DNA of 64,000 bases from Rhizobium sp. FKY42. Its GTDB lineage: Bacteria; Pseudomonadota; Alphaproteobacteria; Rhizobiales; Rhizobiaceae. The notes beneath the pieces were generated by a model, which worked only from the letters and a program-made list of their open reading frames with translations, was not told the origin of the DNA and made no database searches. This document shows, in pieces, positions 44,676 to 53,802 of this stretch. Location of the stretch: assembly GCF_005222835.1 (NCBI RefSeq), contig NZ_STGA01000065.1:24845-88844 (forward strand), in the 5' to 3' direction. The position numbers were made by a program, and so were the translations under genes. Position 1 is the stretch's first letter; every line of letters begins with the position of its first letter.

Positions 44676-46189
44676 TGATGTGCTCTTGCAGAATGGTTCA
44701 ATCGCATGTCGACATACATACCGCGCATGACTGAAAGGCCAAGACCGAACAGAAGACCGAGAATTGCGCCGATGACGAAGAGCGCGGCTGTACCGGGTGG
44801 CCATGAGCGACCATTCGGCGGTAGTGGGGGCGTAACAATCCGGACAGTGTCGGTTGTAATCAATTCCCGCTCCGAGATTTGCCGGACGCGGACCAGAAAA
44901 CTTTCGTAGATCTGGGTCTTTGCCAGTGCTTCCCGTTGCAGATCGCGAAGTTCGACCTGTGACTGAGCATCGTTGAAGGCGGAATTCTTAAGCTCGACCA
45001 TATTGGAGCTGAGGTTCCGCAAGGCCTCATTGGCTTTGTCCAGATCCGCCTGGGCAGCGTTTGTGGCGCGCTGAAGCTCATTCTTGATCTGTTCTCGCAC
45101 CGAATTGAGTTCGCTTTGCGTGCGGGTAATCGAGGGGTGGCGCAAACCATAGATCATCTGCTGGGAGCTCAACTGCTGTTCTAAAACAGCAGCCCGCAGT
45201 TTCAGGTCGCGCAATGTGTCAGAGACCACAGGAATGGTGGCGGCTGAGTTATCGCTGGCCCGGATCAGAGCATTATAGTTAGCCTGGGCATCGATCACTC
45301 GTGTTCGGGCAGCCAAAACCTGGGTATTCGTCTGCGACATTGTTTGAGAACTGACGAGTTGACCATTTTCGCCCGTCGTCAGTCCATGGGTTCGCTTATA
45401 GGCCTCGACAGCTTCTTCTGCGGCAAGGGCTTGTTTCTTCAGATCAGTCAGGCGGTCATCCAGGGCCTTGGCGGCTCTTCCTGCCGTTTCAGATTCCGTA
45501 TTGGCCAGCTCTGCATTGAAGGCTTCGATGATTGCCTTGGAAATTGCAATTGCCTTGTCTGTGGACTGAGCGGTTACCGACAATCGCGCAACGAAGGAAC
45601 GATCGTCAAGGTTCAGGGAAATCTTTGTCTGCAGAACCTTGAGTGCTGCCAGATTGGGGTCCGGCTTGCCGTTGGATATGCTACCGCCAAAGATGGAGGC
45701 CATAAGCCCGACGCTTGAGGGTTTATAGAACTCGCGATCTTCACCCAGTTTCAGACTTTCCACGACCCGTGCCAGAACATTGCCGGAGGTCATCAGGCGC
45801 GCACGGTTGGAAATTGCCATACGCAAGCCCTCGCCCTGTTGTGCTGGCTGGGCGTAAAGATCGTTATTGATAATCTGAATATTGGCGGGCTCTATCAACA
45901 CATCCGTGCTGACGGAGTAGTAACGGGTAGCAAGCAGGCCGTAGGTGGCGGCCACAAAGGCAAAGAGAAAACTACACACAAGCGTAAGCTTCAACCCTGC
46001 TTTGAGCCATACGAACAGGCGCCGAAGATCTACCTCAAGAAAGTCACCCATCTTCTCGATCGTAATGGGTGTGTCCTGGCCACTTGCTTCAGCATGTTGC
46101 GCACCGGTGCGACTGGGGCCGTTCTCATAGGTGAGCAAGGAGGGCGCAGCTGTTGCGCGCGCTGATGGATCTCGCTTGAGAGCAGACAT
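44672..46189 (-). CDS. Wzz/GumC-type polysaccharide chain-length protein
   Basis: The 505-residue protein has an N-terminal helix (about 70-92), a large periplasmic part with two coiled-coil regions (about 220-290 and 330-420), the proline-rich end segment VTPPLPPNGRSWPPGTAAL and a second helix (about 465-487). It lacks the C-terminal BY-kinase domain and so is a Wzz/PCP-type protein for a Wzy-dependent polymer. Divergent from the Wzy-like gene at 46299 and coupled to a GT4 gene downstream. Confidence 0.87.
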   Translation of the reverse strand: MSALKRDPSARATAAPSLLTYENGPSRTGAQHAEASGQDTPITIEKMGDFLEVDLRRLFVWLKAGLKLTLVCSFLFAFVAATYGLLATRYYSVSTDVLIEPANIQIINNDLYAQPAQQGEGLRMAISNRARLMTSGNVLARVVESLKLGEDREFYKPSSVGLMASIFGGSISNGKPDPNLAALKVLQTKISLNLDDRSFVARLSVTAQSTDKAIAISKAIIEAFNAELANTESETAGRAAKALDDRLTDLKKQALAAEEAVEAYKRTHGLTTGENGQLVSSQTMSQTNTQVLAARTRVIDAQANYNALIRASDNSAATIPVVSDTLRDLKLRAAVLEQQLSSQQMIYGLRHPSITRTQSELNSVREQIKNELQRATNAAQADLDKANEALRNLSSNMVELKNSAFNDAQSQVELRDLQREALAKTQIYESFLVRVRQISERELITTDTVRIVTPPLPPNGRSWPPGTAALFVIGAILGLLFGLGLSVMRGMYVDMRLNHSARAHQ

Positions 46190-46298
46190 ATGTTAACGCC
46201 TCATTTTCCTTAAGACGTTACCTTAAGTCCATGAGGTTAATGTCCCACTTATGGATTGCTGGGATACTTGCATTGCGTCTTATATAAGGTGGCATGAC

Positions 46299-47606
46299 AT
46301 GACCGATGAGCGGATGATCTCCGCAAGCCGCCAGAACGCTGTCGAACTGGCCTTTCTGGTACTGACAGTCACGGCATTGTTGCTGCGCCTTTTCGTTCCC
46401 AACCTTCTGCTCGATCTCTTCGTAAGCTACACGACCGAAGGCGGCAATTTCCTGGTGAAATTCCATCTTGCAGCCTATGCAATCGTGTTGGTCCTGTTCG
46501 GATCGCTCTTTGCAAGGCCTTTTGTGCTACAGGGATCAGACATTGCTCTCTTCAAGAGTTTCATCGTCTGCAGCGGTCTGATCATTCTTCTGACGGCCTT
46601 TATCGTCGTCACAAATGGCTTCGGCGCTACCGGCTTCTTGATCGACACCTATCTGGTCGCGATGCTGGCGGGATTGTTGCTTATCAGCCAAAGCCGCGAG
46701 GCGCGCTACAGAACCGGAGAAATCATTCTCATCATCATGATCTTGAGCGCTGTTCTGGGCATTGTCGAAATGCTGTTTCAGCAGCGGCTCATGCCGTTTA
46801 GTGAGGGAGAACCAGTCTTTCGACCTACAGGCTTGACGGGACACCCCCTTTCCCTCGGTTCACAGACTGTCCTTGCAATTGGCTTCTTGACGCTCACACG
46901 CTGGCGGCTGTGGGTCAAAATAGCCATTGCTCTCCTTCTGTTCGTTGGTCTGGCGGCTGCTGGCGCTCGACTTGCCATGCTCGCCGGGGCGGCCCAGATC
47001 ATTTCTCTGCTTTACTTTTCTTCATGGAGCGGTCTTTCAAAGCAGCAGGAAAAGAAAATCAAGTTTTTCGCCATTTTGTTCGTGCTGGTCATGGGATGCG
47101 TGCTGATCGCAGGGCTTTTTGCTGCAGGTTTCCTCAGCCGTTTTGGAGGCAGTCTGTTTGACGAAAACTTCATGGCGCGCGTGCGAATTTACCAGGTCTT
47201 CAGTTTGGTCACATGGCGGGATATTTTTTCAGGCATGGACGCAAACGTTCTGCTGGCACTGGTTCGAGAAAAACTGGACCTGCCTTTCATCGAAAGTGCG
47301 CCCGTTTATATCATCCTCACGCTAGGCCTGCCCGCAGCACTTGGCTTTACCTATATCATCGTCAAATATTTCAGGGCTCTTTTGACTGAAGTCCCGGTTC
47401 AGGCAAAGATCGCAGGCCTCACCTATATCCTTGTGAACCTGTCGAATAATGGTTTGGCGACGAAGACACCGGATATCATCTTTCTGACGGTTCTGGTGGT
47501 CGCTTTTCGCCACGCAGGATCATCAGTGCCTGCAGTGCGCGTAGATCGGCATTTTCACCAGGTGCTATCGACAACCTCCAATGGGCCGCACCGATTAAGT
47601 GTGTGA
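46299..47606 (+). CDS. Wzy-like polymerase or O-antigen ligase-type membrane protein
   Basis: Start ATG 46299 is preceded by AAGGTGG; 435 residues with about eleven membrane helices and a large periplasmic loop (about 300-345; GFLSRFGGSLFDENFMARVR). RPTGLTGHPLSLGSQTV followed by GARLAMLAG is typical of the Wzy/WaaL superfamily, and VpsF-like proteins look similar. It probably polymerises repeat units in the periplasm with Wzz (divergent, 109 bases away). The 3' end overlaps the convergent gene at 47555 by 52 bases, unusual for this window. Confidence 0.75.
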   Translation: MTDERMISASRQNAVELAFLVLTVTALLLRLFVPNLLLDLFVSYTTEGGNFLVKFHLAAYAIVLVLFGSLFARPFVLQGSDIALFKSFIVCSGLIILLTAFIVVTNGFGATGFLIDTYLVAMLAGLLLISQSREARYRTGEIILIIMILSAVLGIVEMLFQQRLMPFSEGEPVFRPTGLTGHPLSLGSQTVLAIGFLTLTRWRLWVKIAIALLLFVGLAAAGARLAMLAGAAQIISLLYFSSWSGLSKQQEKKIKFFAILFVLVMGCVLIAGLFAAGFLSRFGGSLFDENFMARVRIYQVFSLVTWRDIFSGMDANVLLALVREKLDLPFIESAPVYIILTLGLPAALGFTYIIVKYFRALLTEVPVQAKIAGLTYILVNLSNNGLATKTPDIIFLTVLVVAFRHAGSSVPAVRVDRHFHQVLSTTSNGPHRLSV

Positions 47607-48985
47607 ATACCTTTCTTCTGCCAAGCCGAGCCTGTAGTAACCGGGAAGACATTTCCCAAAATCACGTCCTCATCGTTGAGGGACAGGATTTCGCGCAGTC
47701 CCAGGCCACCACCATAGACCTCACTGCCATCTTGCACTGGCAGAAAGAGGCGGCCGTTTTCTTCGAGAATACATCCACCCGGCCGCGCGCCGCGTTTGTC
47801 TACAAGAATGGGATTTAACTTATGCGGTAGCCAGGGCCCCATGAGATCCGGGGCGCTGTAGACTACGAGCGTATCGGAGGCACTACCTTTGCCGATCTTC
47901 TCGGTTGCGAACATATAGAAGCGGCCATCGCGTTCGATCAGTGTCACATCATTGATGTTTGCACCTTCGATCAGGACTCTCTCCCTGATCCATCGATCGG
48001 GAAATTCCTCTGCTCTATAGAGAACCACTTTCTGCGCGCCACCGGACTCCGGGATCATGAAAATGGAATCCTTATGTCGGAAGACATTTGGATAGGACAG
48101 ATGGTGAGGTTCACGAAGCACGATACGGGGCTGAGAGAGCGTTCCATTGTCTTGAAGCTCCGCAACGCTGATGACGCCCTTGTCCTCCCGATAAGGAAAT
48201 TCTTCGACAAAGACATAGAAACGCCCCTTGTACTCGAAAGGAAACGGGTCTGCGTAAAACCGCTCCCCGTCATCTTTCAACTCAATGAAAGGGGTTGGAT
48301 CAGGCCTATCTCGCGCAGGCGAAATGCCGTTTCCTTCTGTAACTCGCCAGGCCGTTTGCCAATAGAATGGCTTATGGTTCTTTGACAATCGGGCAATCAC
48401 CTTTCGCAGCACAGCGCGGCCAAAATCATAGGGATAGCGCAGGAGGAAAAATGAAGGTGTGACCTTGTCCGCGGAGCAGGAAATTTCATGGCTTTGGCCC
48501 GCTGACAGGCGGGCAACAGCACTCAGCACCAATGTTTCGACAGCAGCGTTCAGTTCATCCCTTGTATGAGATAGAAAGACTTGCCGACTCATCATTGGCT
48601 GACCTTGCGCGACGGCGCGTCCATCAACAAAAACCACGATATTGGCATGCCGCGATTTAGTTTTGGTACTGGCGAGGGCTGCCAGGAAATCCGCGTGGCC
48701 GTTGATCTCGACTGTAAGACGCGGCGCCTGCGTATTGACAGACTCCTGGGTTAAATCGACGATCAGATCAGCATCGAAATTTGACGATTTTCCCTCGGGC
48801 ACCGTAGGCTGTGGCAGTCGCAAAAGCTTTCTCTCACTCGCGAGAATGAAGCGTAGAAGGATATTTTTGGAGGTGCAGCTTCGGCCTTTATGGATACAGA
48901 CGTTATGGCCCAATAATGTCAAACGGTGCTGGAGGTTATCTAGGAAAACATCCGCTCCTTCGTCAATTTTCAATACTATATTCAT
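47555..48985 (-). CDS. GINT1-like five-bladed propeller protein, probable glycosyl-type transferase
   Basis: Start ATG 48985 with GCAGGAGAAGA upstream; 476 residues. Residues about 1-200 resemble a formyltransferase/Rossmann-like N-terminus; residues about 225-470 form repeated beta-propeller units: YADPFPFEYKGRFYVFVEEF, GVISVAELQDNGTLSQ, HHLSYPNVFRHKDSIFMIPE, INDVTLIERDGRFYMFATE. This pattern matches the family related to plant glucosamine inositolphosphorylceramide transferase (GINT1) and GH43-like folds. Bacterial members are common in polysaccharide clusters, without a proven reaction as far as I know. Confidence 0.7.
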   Translation of the reverse strand: MNIVLKIDEGADVFLDNLQHRLTLLGHNVCIHKGRSCTSKNILLRFILASERKLLRLPQPTVPEGKSSNFDADLIVDLTQESVNTQAPRLTVEINGHADFLAALASTKTKSRHANIVVFVDGRAVAQGQPMMSRQVFLSHTRDELNAAVETLVLSAVARLSAGQSHEISCSADKVTPSFFLLRYPYDFGRAVLRKVIARLSKNHKPFYWQTAWRVTEGNGISPARDRPDPTPFIELKDDGERFYADPFPFEYKGRFYVFVEEFPYREDKGVISVAELQDNGTLSQPRIVLREPHHLSYPNVFRHKDSIFMIPESGGAQKVVLYRAEEFPDRWIRERVLIEGANINDVTLIERDGRFYMFATEKIGKGSASDTLVVYSAPDLMGPWLPHKLNPILVDKRGARPGGCILEENGRLFLPVQDGSEVYGGGLGLREILSLNDEDVILGNVFPVTTGSAWQKKGIHTLNRCGPLEVVDSTW

Positions 48986-49271
48986 TCTTCTCCTGCCTCG
49001 ATACACCAAGCTGTAAGCAATTCCCCAATATATCATTAACTTAATATATTTCCGGGTGTCCCTAAGTGCGCCTAGATTAAAATTTTACGTATTTTAGTTT
49101 TCGAATATTCATTGCTCCTGCGCCATTTTGCCTTTCAGAAATTCAGGGAGAGAGTGCGCGTGGAATTCCCCGGGTCTAAGCAATGATTGCCAGGCCTTAT
49201 CGGAAGCAATCTTACGCTGCACTTTCCAACAGAAACTTGCATTCTGTCAGTTTGCGTGGAGTGAGGCAGTC

Positions 49272-50543
49272 ATGAAAGTAGCGATCTTTGGCCTGGGCTA
49301 CGTCGGGTTTACTGCCATGTGCTGCATTGCGGCAGACGGACATTCGGTCGTCGGTTTTGATGTCAGTGAAAAAAAAGTCTTGGGAATTCGAGCCGGACAT
49401 CCTCCGATCATCGAAGCAGGTCTTGAAGAAATGCTGCAGTCGGGCCTCACCAAGGGCTTGATCTCCGCCCATACGAAGATCGGCAACCGTCTTGCCGATG
49501 TCGACCTCGCGATCGTTTGCGTCGGAACGCCAAGTGCGCCGGATGGCTCCCACAATATGACCTATATTGCGGAAGTTTCACGCCAAATTGCTTCGGCTGT
49601 CAAATCAGGTCATCGCAGTACGCCTCTGGTCGTTGCCTATCGTTCTACAATTCGTCCTGGCACCATAGAGGGACTGATTGCGCCGATCTTCCGTGCTGAA
49701 CTGGGCGCTGATTTCGCCGCTTCTGTCGAAATTGTCTACCATCCTGAGTTCCTGCGTGAAGGTTCGGCCGTCAAGGATTACTTCGATCCGCCCAAGATTG
49801 TGGTGGGTACCGTTGACGGACAGCCGAATGAGTGCCTCGCTCTACTCAACCGGAACATCCAGGCACCAACGTTCGTGGTGAATTACGGTGAAGCGGAACT
49901 CACTAAGTTTGTGGATAATACCTGGCATGCGCTGAAAGTCGCCTTCGCCAATGAGGTGGGCCGGGTCTGTCTTCAGCTTGGATTGAGCGCATCGAAGGTC
50001 AGTGAGATCTTTCTTTCAGACACCAAGCTGAATATTTCGAGCTATTATATGCGCCCCGGCGGTGCCTTTGGTGGCTCCTGTCTGCCCAAGGATGTGCGGG
50101 CCTTTCAATATATTGCAGCTGACTGCGGTGCCCACACGCATGTTGTGGATTCGCTCCTGCGCTCGAACGAGGCACACAAGTATCGGCTTTATCAGTATGC
50201 TGCCAATGGCTTGAAACCGGGGGGCAGAGTGCTTCTCGTAGGGCTGGCCTTCAAGGCTAATACCGACGACTTGCGTGAGAGTCCGAACATTGATCTGGCG
50301 CGCGCTTTCCTACGCGATGGCTATGACCTGCATGTGTTTGATCCCGCAATTGATGCCACCAAGCTGGTCGGCGCCAATCTGGGCTACGCTTATACGCAAA
50401 TTCCAACCCTCTCAAAGCTTCTGGTCGATAAGGCAACCGCCGAGACGACCGCCTACGACCGCATCGTCGTAACCAACGACACAGGCAAGCTCCTCGAGCT
50501 CGCAGACAAGGCAAACGTCGTCGAGATCGCACGGCTGCCTTGA
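49272..50543 (+). CDS. AlgD-like GDP-mannose 6-dehydrogenase
   Basis: Start ATG 49272 with GAGG 6 bases upstream; the longer frame adds 48 residues of no similarity. The 423-residue protein has the NAD motif VAIFGLGYVGFTA, ICVGTPSAPDGS-like segment VCVGTPSAPDG, YHPEFLREGSAVKDYFDPP and the catalytic Cys270 in MRPGGAFGGSCLPKDVRA. The combination of KLNISSYYMRPGGAFGGSC is closer to AlgD of alginate synthesis than to UDP-glucose dehydrogenase. It would oxidise GDP-mannose (from manC) to GDP-mannuronate for the second polysaccharide. UDP-sugar specificity is the alternative. Confidence 0.85.
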   Translation: MKVAIFGLGYVGFTAMCCIAADGHSVVGFDVSEKKVLGIRAGHPPIIEAGLEEMLQSGLTKGLISAHTKIGNRLADVDLAIVCVGTPSAPDGSHNMTYIAEVSRQIASAVKSGHRSTPLVVAYRSTIRPGTIEGLIAPIFRAELGADFAASVEIVYHPEFLREGSAVKDYFDPPKIVVGTVDGQPNECLALLNRNIQAPTFVVNYGEAELTKFVDNTWHALKVAFANEVGRVCLQLGLSASKVSEIFLSDTKLNISSYYMRPGGAFGGSCLPKDVRAFQYIAADCGAHTHVVDSLLRSNEAHKYRLYQYAANGLKPGGRVLLVGLAFKANTDDLRESPNIDLARAFLRDGYDLHVFDPAIDATKLVGANLGYAYTQIPTLSKLLVDKATAETTAYDRIVVTNDTGKLLELADKANVVEIARLP

Positions 50544-50583
50544 GCAGATCAGTCGATGCTGGCGTCCCCGGAAGGATAAGAAG

Positions 50584-51819
50584 ATGAATGTCAACCAGAC
50601 ATGGAAAACAAGCACTAGCTTCGGGCCTGTTCTGGCTGGTCGCAAGATCCTGATCGTCGTGGAGAATCTGCCTGTTCCGTTTGATCGGCGGGTCTGGCAG
50701 GAGGCGCGCACATTGCAAAAATCAGGTGCGCAGGTTTCCATCATCTGCCCCATGGGCAAGGGTTACAACGAACCTTACCAGTTCCTTGAAGGCATCCATA
50801 TCTATCGCCATCCCATGCCACTCGAGGCAAATGGTGCGTTGGGCTATCTGATGGAGTATTCCTCGGCTCTGTTCTGGGAGACGGTGCTATCGTGGAAGAT
50901 ACTCTTCAAGCACGGCTTCGATACTATTCAGGGGTGCAATCCGCCGGATCTGATCTTCCTTATCGCATGGCAGTTCAAGCTGTTGGGCAAACGCTACATA
51001 TTCGATCATCACGATATCAATCCGGAGCTGTTCGAAGCCAAGTTTGGCAAGCGCGGCCTATTCTGGCGGTTGCTGTGCATGTGCGAATGGCTGACATTCA
51101 AGGCGGCGGATGTGGTAATCTCCACCAATGAAAGCTATCGCAAGATTGCGATCGAGCGGGGTGGCAAGAAGCCGGAAGATGTTTTCGTCGTTCGCAGTGG
51201 GCCGGACCTCAACCGGGTAAAGGCGGTCGAGCCAAACGGCAGCCTCAAGAATGGCCGCGATTATCTCGTTGGCTATCTGGGTGTCATGGGAGATCAGGAA
51301 GGGATTGATCTCCTTCTGGAGTCAGTTGCTCATCTGGTTCACACCAAGGGGCGTCAGGACATTCAGTTCGCGTTGGTGGGAGGTGGCCCTGCACTCGAAA
51401 GCCTGAAATGTATGGCGCATCAGCTTGGGGTCAGCGACTATGTCACCTTTACTGGCCGCGCACCAGATCAGGTCCTGTTTGAGGTCCTGTCCACATCCGA
51501 TGTCTGCGTCAATCCGGATCGGGTCAATCCGATGAATGACAAATCGACGATGAACAAGATCCTGGAATACATGGCAATCGGCAAGCCGATCGTGCAGTTT
51601 GATGTCACGGAAGGTCGTTACAGCGCTCAGGCCGCTTCCTTGTATGCGAAGGCGAATGATCCAATTGATTTTGCCGACAAGATTGAGGAGCTTTTGGCCA
51701 ATCCCGAGAAACGCGCCTATATGGGCGGGTTCGGAAAGCGTCGCGTTGAGACGGAAATGGCCTGGACTTATGAGATTCCTAAACTTCTGAGTGCCTATAA
51801 GGCAGCAAAGCGCGCCTAA
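50584..51819 (+). CDS. GT4 glycosyltransferase (WbuB-like)
   Basis: The 411-residue enzyme has ILIVVENLPVPFDRRVWQEA, a hallmark of WbuB-type GT4 proteins, the DHHDINPELFEAKFG segment, and a C-terminal domain with YLVGYLGVMGDQEGIDLLLES and NPDRVNPMNDKSTMNKILEYMAI. AlgD-like and heparinase-like genes flank it with short gaps (40 and 23 bases), so it is probably in one operon that makes a uronate-containing polymer. Donor unknown. Confidence 0.87.
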   Translation: MNVNQTWKTSTSFGPVLAGRKILIVVENLPVPFDRRVWQEARTLQKSGAQVSIICPMGKGYNEPYQFLEGIHIYRHPMPLEANGALGYLMEYSSALFWETVLSWKILFKHGFDTIQGCNPPDLIFLIAWQFKLLGKRYIFDHHDINPELFEAKFGKRGLFWRLLCMCEWLTFKAADVVISTNESYRKIAIERGGKKPEDVFVVRSGPDLNRVKAVEPNGSLKNGRDYLVGYLGVMGDQEGIDLLLESVAHLVHTKGRQDIQFALVGGGPALESLKCMAHQLGVSDYVTFTGRAPDQVLFEVLSTSDVCVNPDRVNPMNDKSTMNKILEYMAIGKPIVQFDVTEGRYSAQAASLYAKANDPIDFADKIEELLANPEKRAYMGGFGKRRVETEMAWTYEIPKLLSAYKAAKRA

Positions 51820-51842
51820 TCTCATTCACAGGATCTCAGTTC

Positions 51843-53783
51843 ATGAACCTTGTCTGGCTTGTCAATCGGCTCCGCTCCATGAGCCCGGCCGAGATCGCCT
51901 GGCGGGTTCAGGAACAGGCTTTGCGAAAAGCCGCGAAAGGCCGTTTGGACCGATGGGATCGATATGATCCCTCTGGAAGTGAGGCTCCGCAGATGCCGGG
52001 GCTTCTGGCGTCCCTTGAGAAAACTTCACCGCAGCTGCGTCTTGCAATTCGCATGTCTGCCGAGCGCATTCTGTCGGGACAGTTCAGCGCCCTCGGTGTG
52101 ACCTGGCCGAAACTCGATTGGCGTGACGGATTTCCGCTACATATCTGGACCCTCGACCCTGTGACGGGAAAGCATTGGCCGGGTGCAGATGCTTTTTCCT
52201 TTGATATAGGATATCGCCACGCCAAAGATTACGGCGATATCAAATATGCCTGGGAATATCACAGGCTGCAGTTCCTGCAGCCCGTTGCAGCTCATTATGC
52301 CTTGAGCAGGAATAAGGATGCGCTCGCCTTCATCGAGGCCGTCATTGAGAGCTGGTTCACGCATAATCCGCCTTATCGTGGTATCGGCTGGAATTCCGGG
52401 ATCGAGCTTGGCTTGCGCGCCATCAGCCTTCTTTTTGTCAGCACCTGCTGTGGATCTGACCTGTCGCCCGAAACACGCAAGCGCATCCGGCTCATTCTGG
52501 TGTCCCATCTTGCCTGGATGCGGCGCTTCCCGTCTGGGTATTCCTCTGCAAACAATCATCTCATCGCTGAATGCGCTGGTGAATTTCTCATTGCGCTGTG
52601 TATGCCGGAATTGCCGGACGCCTCCACAGTTCTGGCCAAATCCAGTCGTGTCCTGGAGCGGGAAGCGGACAAGCAGATCCTGTGTGATGGTGTGGGAGCG
52701 GAACAATCGCCCACCTATGGTGCCTTCACCGCCGAGTTCCTGCTGTTATGTGCTTGCATGGCGCGCAACGCAGGCCGTCCGCTTGCGGCCAATGTCAGTC
52801 AGGCCTTGTTGCGGTTTGCCCGTTTCGTCAGCTGGATGACGTTGCGTGACGCGACGACGCCGCAGATCTGCGATGATGACGAGGGGCGCGTCATCACACT
52901 TGCCGAAGCAGACTATTGCTATCCCGCGTCTGTCTCTGCTGCCATCTGGGGCTATCTGGGCATGGATGCGGAAGGGCCCCTGCCTGTCTCTCCGACATTG
53001 AGGGATGCTGTTTTCTCAAGCTGTGCGCAAACCGCTGCAGTGCCGCAGGGCGTTCGAGTTTTCGAGGCCGGAGGCTATAGTGTCTTCCGAGGACAGATCA
53101 CCAATAAGGATGCGCTTGTGGTCTTTGACCACGGACCGCTTGGCTATCTTTCCATTGCCGCACATGGACACGCCGATGCCTTGGCCTGGCTGCTTTATGT
53201 GAATGATCGCCCCGTTCTGGTTGATCCCGGCACCTATCTCTATCATTCGGGAGGCGTCTGGCGTGACTGGTTCCGGGGGACTGCAGCGCATAATACGCTG
53301 CGGTTGGGTGGACGAGACCAGAGCATTATTTCAGGCGCATTCAACTGGTCGCACAAGGCCAATGCTCGACTTCTGGATCATGCGGACGGTCGTCATCCTG
53401 CTTTCCGTGCCTGCCATGATGGCTACTTGAAAGAATTCGGCCTTATGCATGAGCGCAGCCTTTCTGTGCTCGGCTCATCTATTCGTGTGCAAGATTGCCT
53501 TACTGGGGATCAAAAACCACCTCTCGTCGAGATGAGTTATCAATTGGCACCTGCTGCCACAGCCAGGATCGAAGACAACAGCGTGTTTGTCTCACTGGAA
53601 GATGAGCTGGTTCTCCGGATTGCCTTCCCCGGCAATGGCAGGCTTTCGATCATCGTCGGTGCAGGACCGGATCAAGGCGGATGGGTTTCAGGCACGTTCG
53701 GTACAAAAGAGCCTGCACCGCGCATTGTCTGGACCACGGACAATTTTCCGGCAGAGGCCGTGACTGAATTCCATATTCTTTGA
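51843..53783 (+). CDS. Heparinase II/III-family protein (polysaccharide lyase-like)
   Basis: The 646-residue protein has an (alpha/alpha) toroid N-terminal domain (about 40-330; KYAWEYHRLQFLQPVAAHYA, GWNSGIELGLRAISLLF, SSANNHLIAECAGEFLIAL, AEQSPTYGAFTAEFLLL) and the beta-sandwich heparinase C domain (about 370-600; HGPLGYLSIAAHGHADALAW, DPGTYLYHSGGVWRDWFRG, AHNTLRLGGRDQS). The conserved Asn-Asn-His and His-Gly-His residues are present. There is no signal peptide. In this family lyases cleave uronic-acid chains, which fits an AlgD-type cluster. Confidence 0.85.
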   Translation: MNLVWLVNRLRSMSPAEIAWRVQEQALRKAAKGRLDRWDRYDPSGSEAPQMPGLLASLEKTSPQLRLAIRMSAERILSGQFSALGVTWPKLDWRDGFPLHIWTLDPVTGKHWPGADAFSFDIGYRHAKDYGDIKYAWEYHRLQFLQPVAAHYALSRNKDALAFIEAVIESWFTHNPPYRGIGWNSGIELGLRAISLLFVSTCCGSDLSPETRKRIRLILVSHLAWMRRFPSGYSSANNHLIAECAGEFLIALCMPELPDASTVLAKSSRVLEREADKQILCDGVGAEQSPTYGAFTAEFLLLCACMARNAGRPLAANVSQALLRFARFVSWMTLRDATTPQICDDDEGRVITLAEADYCYPASVSAAIWGYLGMDAEGPLPVSPTLRDAVFSSCAQTAAVPQGVRVFEAGGYSVFRGQITNKDALVVFDHGPLGYLSIAAHGHADALAWLLYVNDRPVLVDPGTYLYHSGGVWRDWFRGTAAHNTLRLGGRDQSIISGAFNWSHKANARLLDHADGRHPAFRACHDGYLKEFGLMHERSLSVLGSSIRVQDCLTGDQKPPLVEMSYQLAPAATARIEDNSVFVSLEDELVLRIAFPGNGRLSIIVGAGPDQGGWVSGTFGTKEPAPRIVWTTDNFPAEAVTEFHIL

Positions 53784-53802
53784 CTTCAATCCGAAGATAA
53801 GA

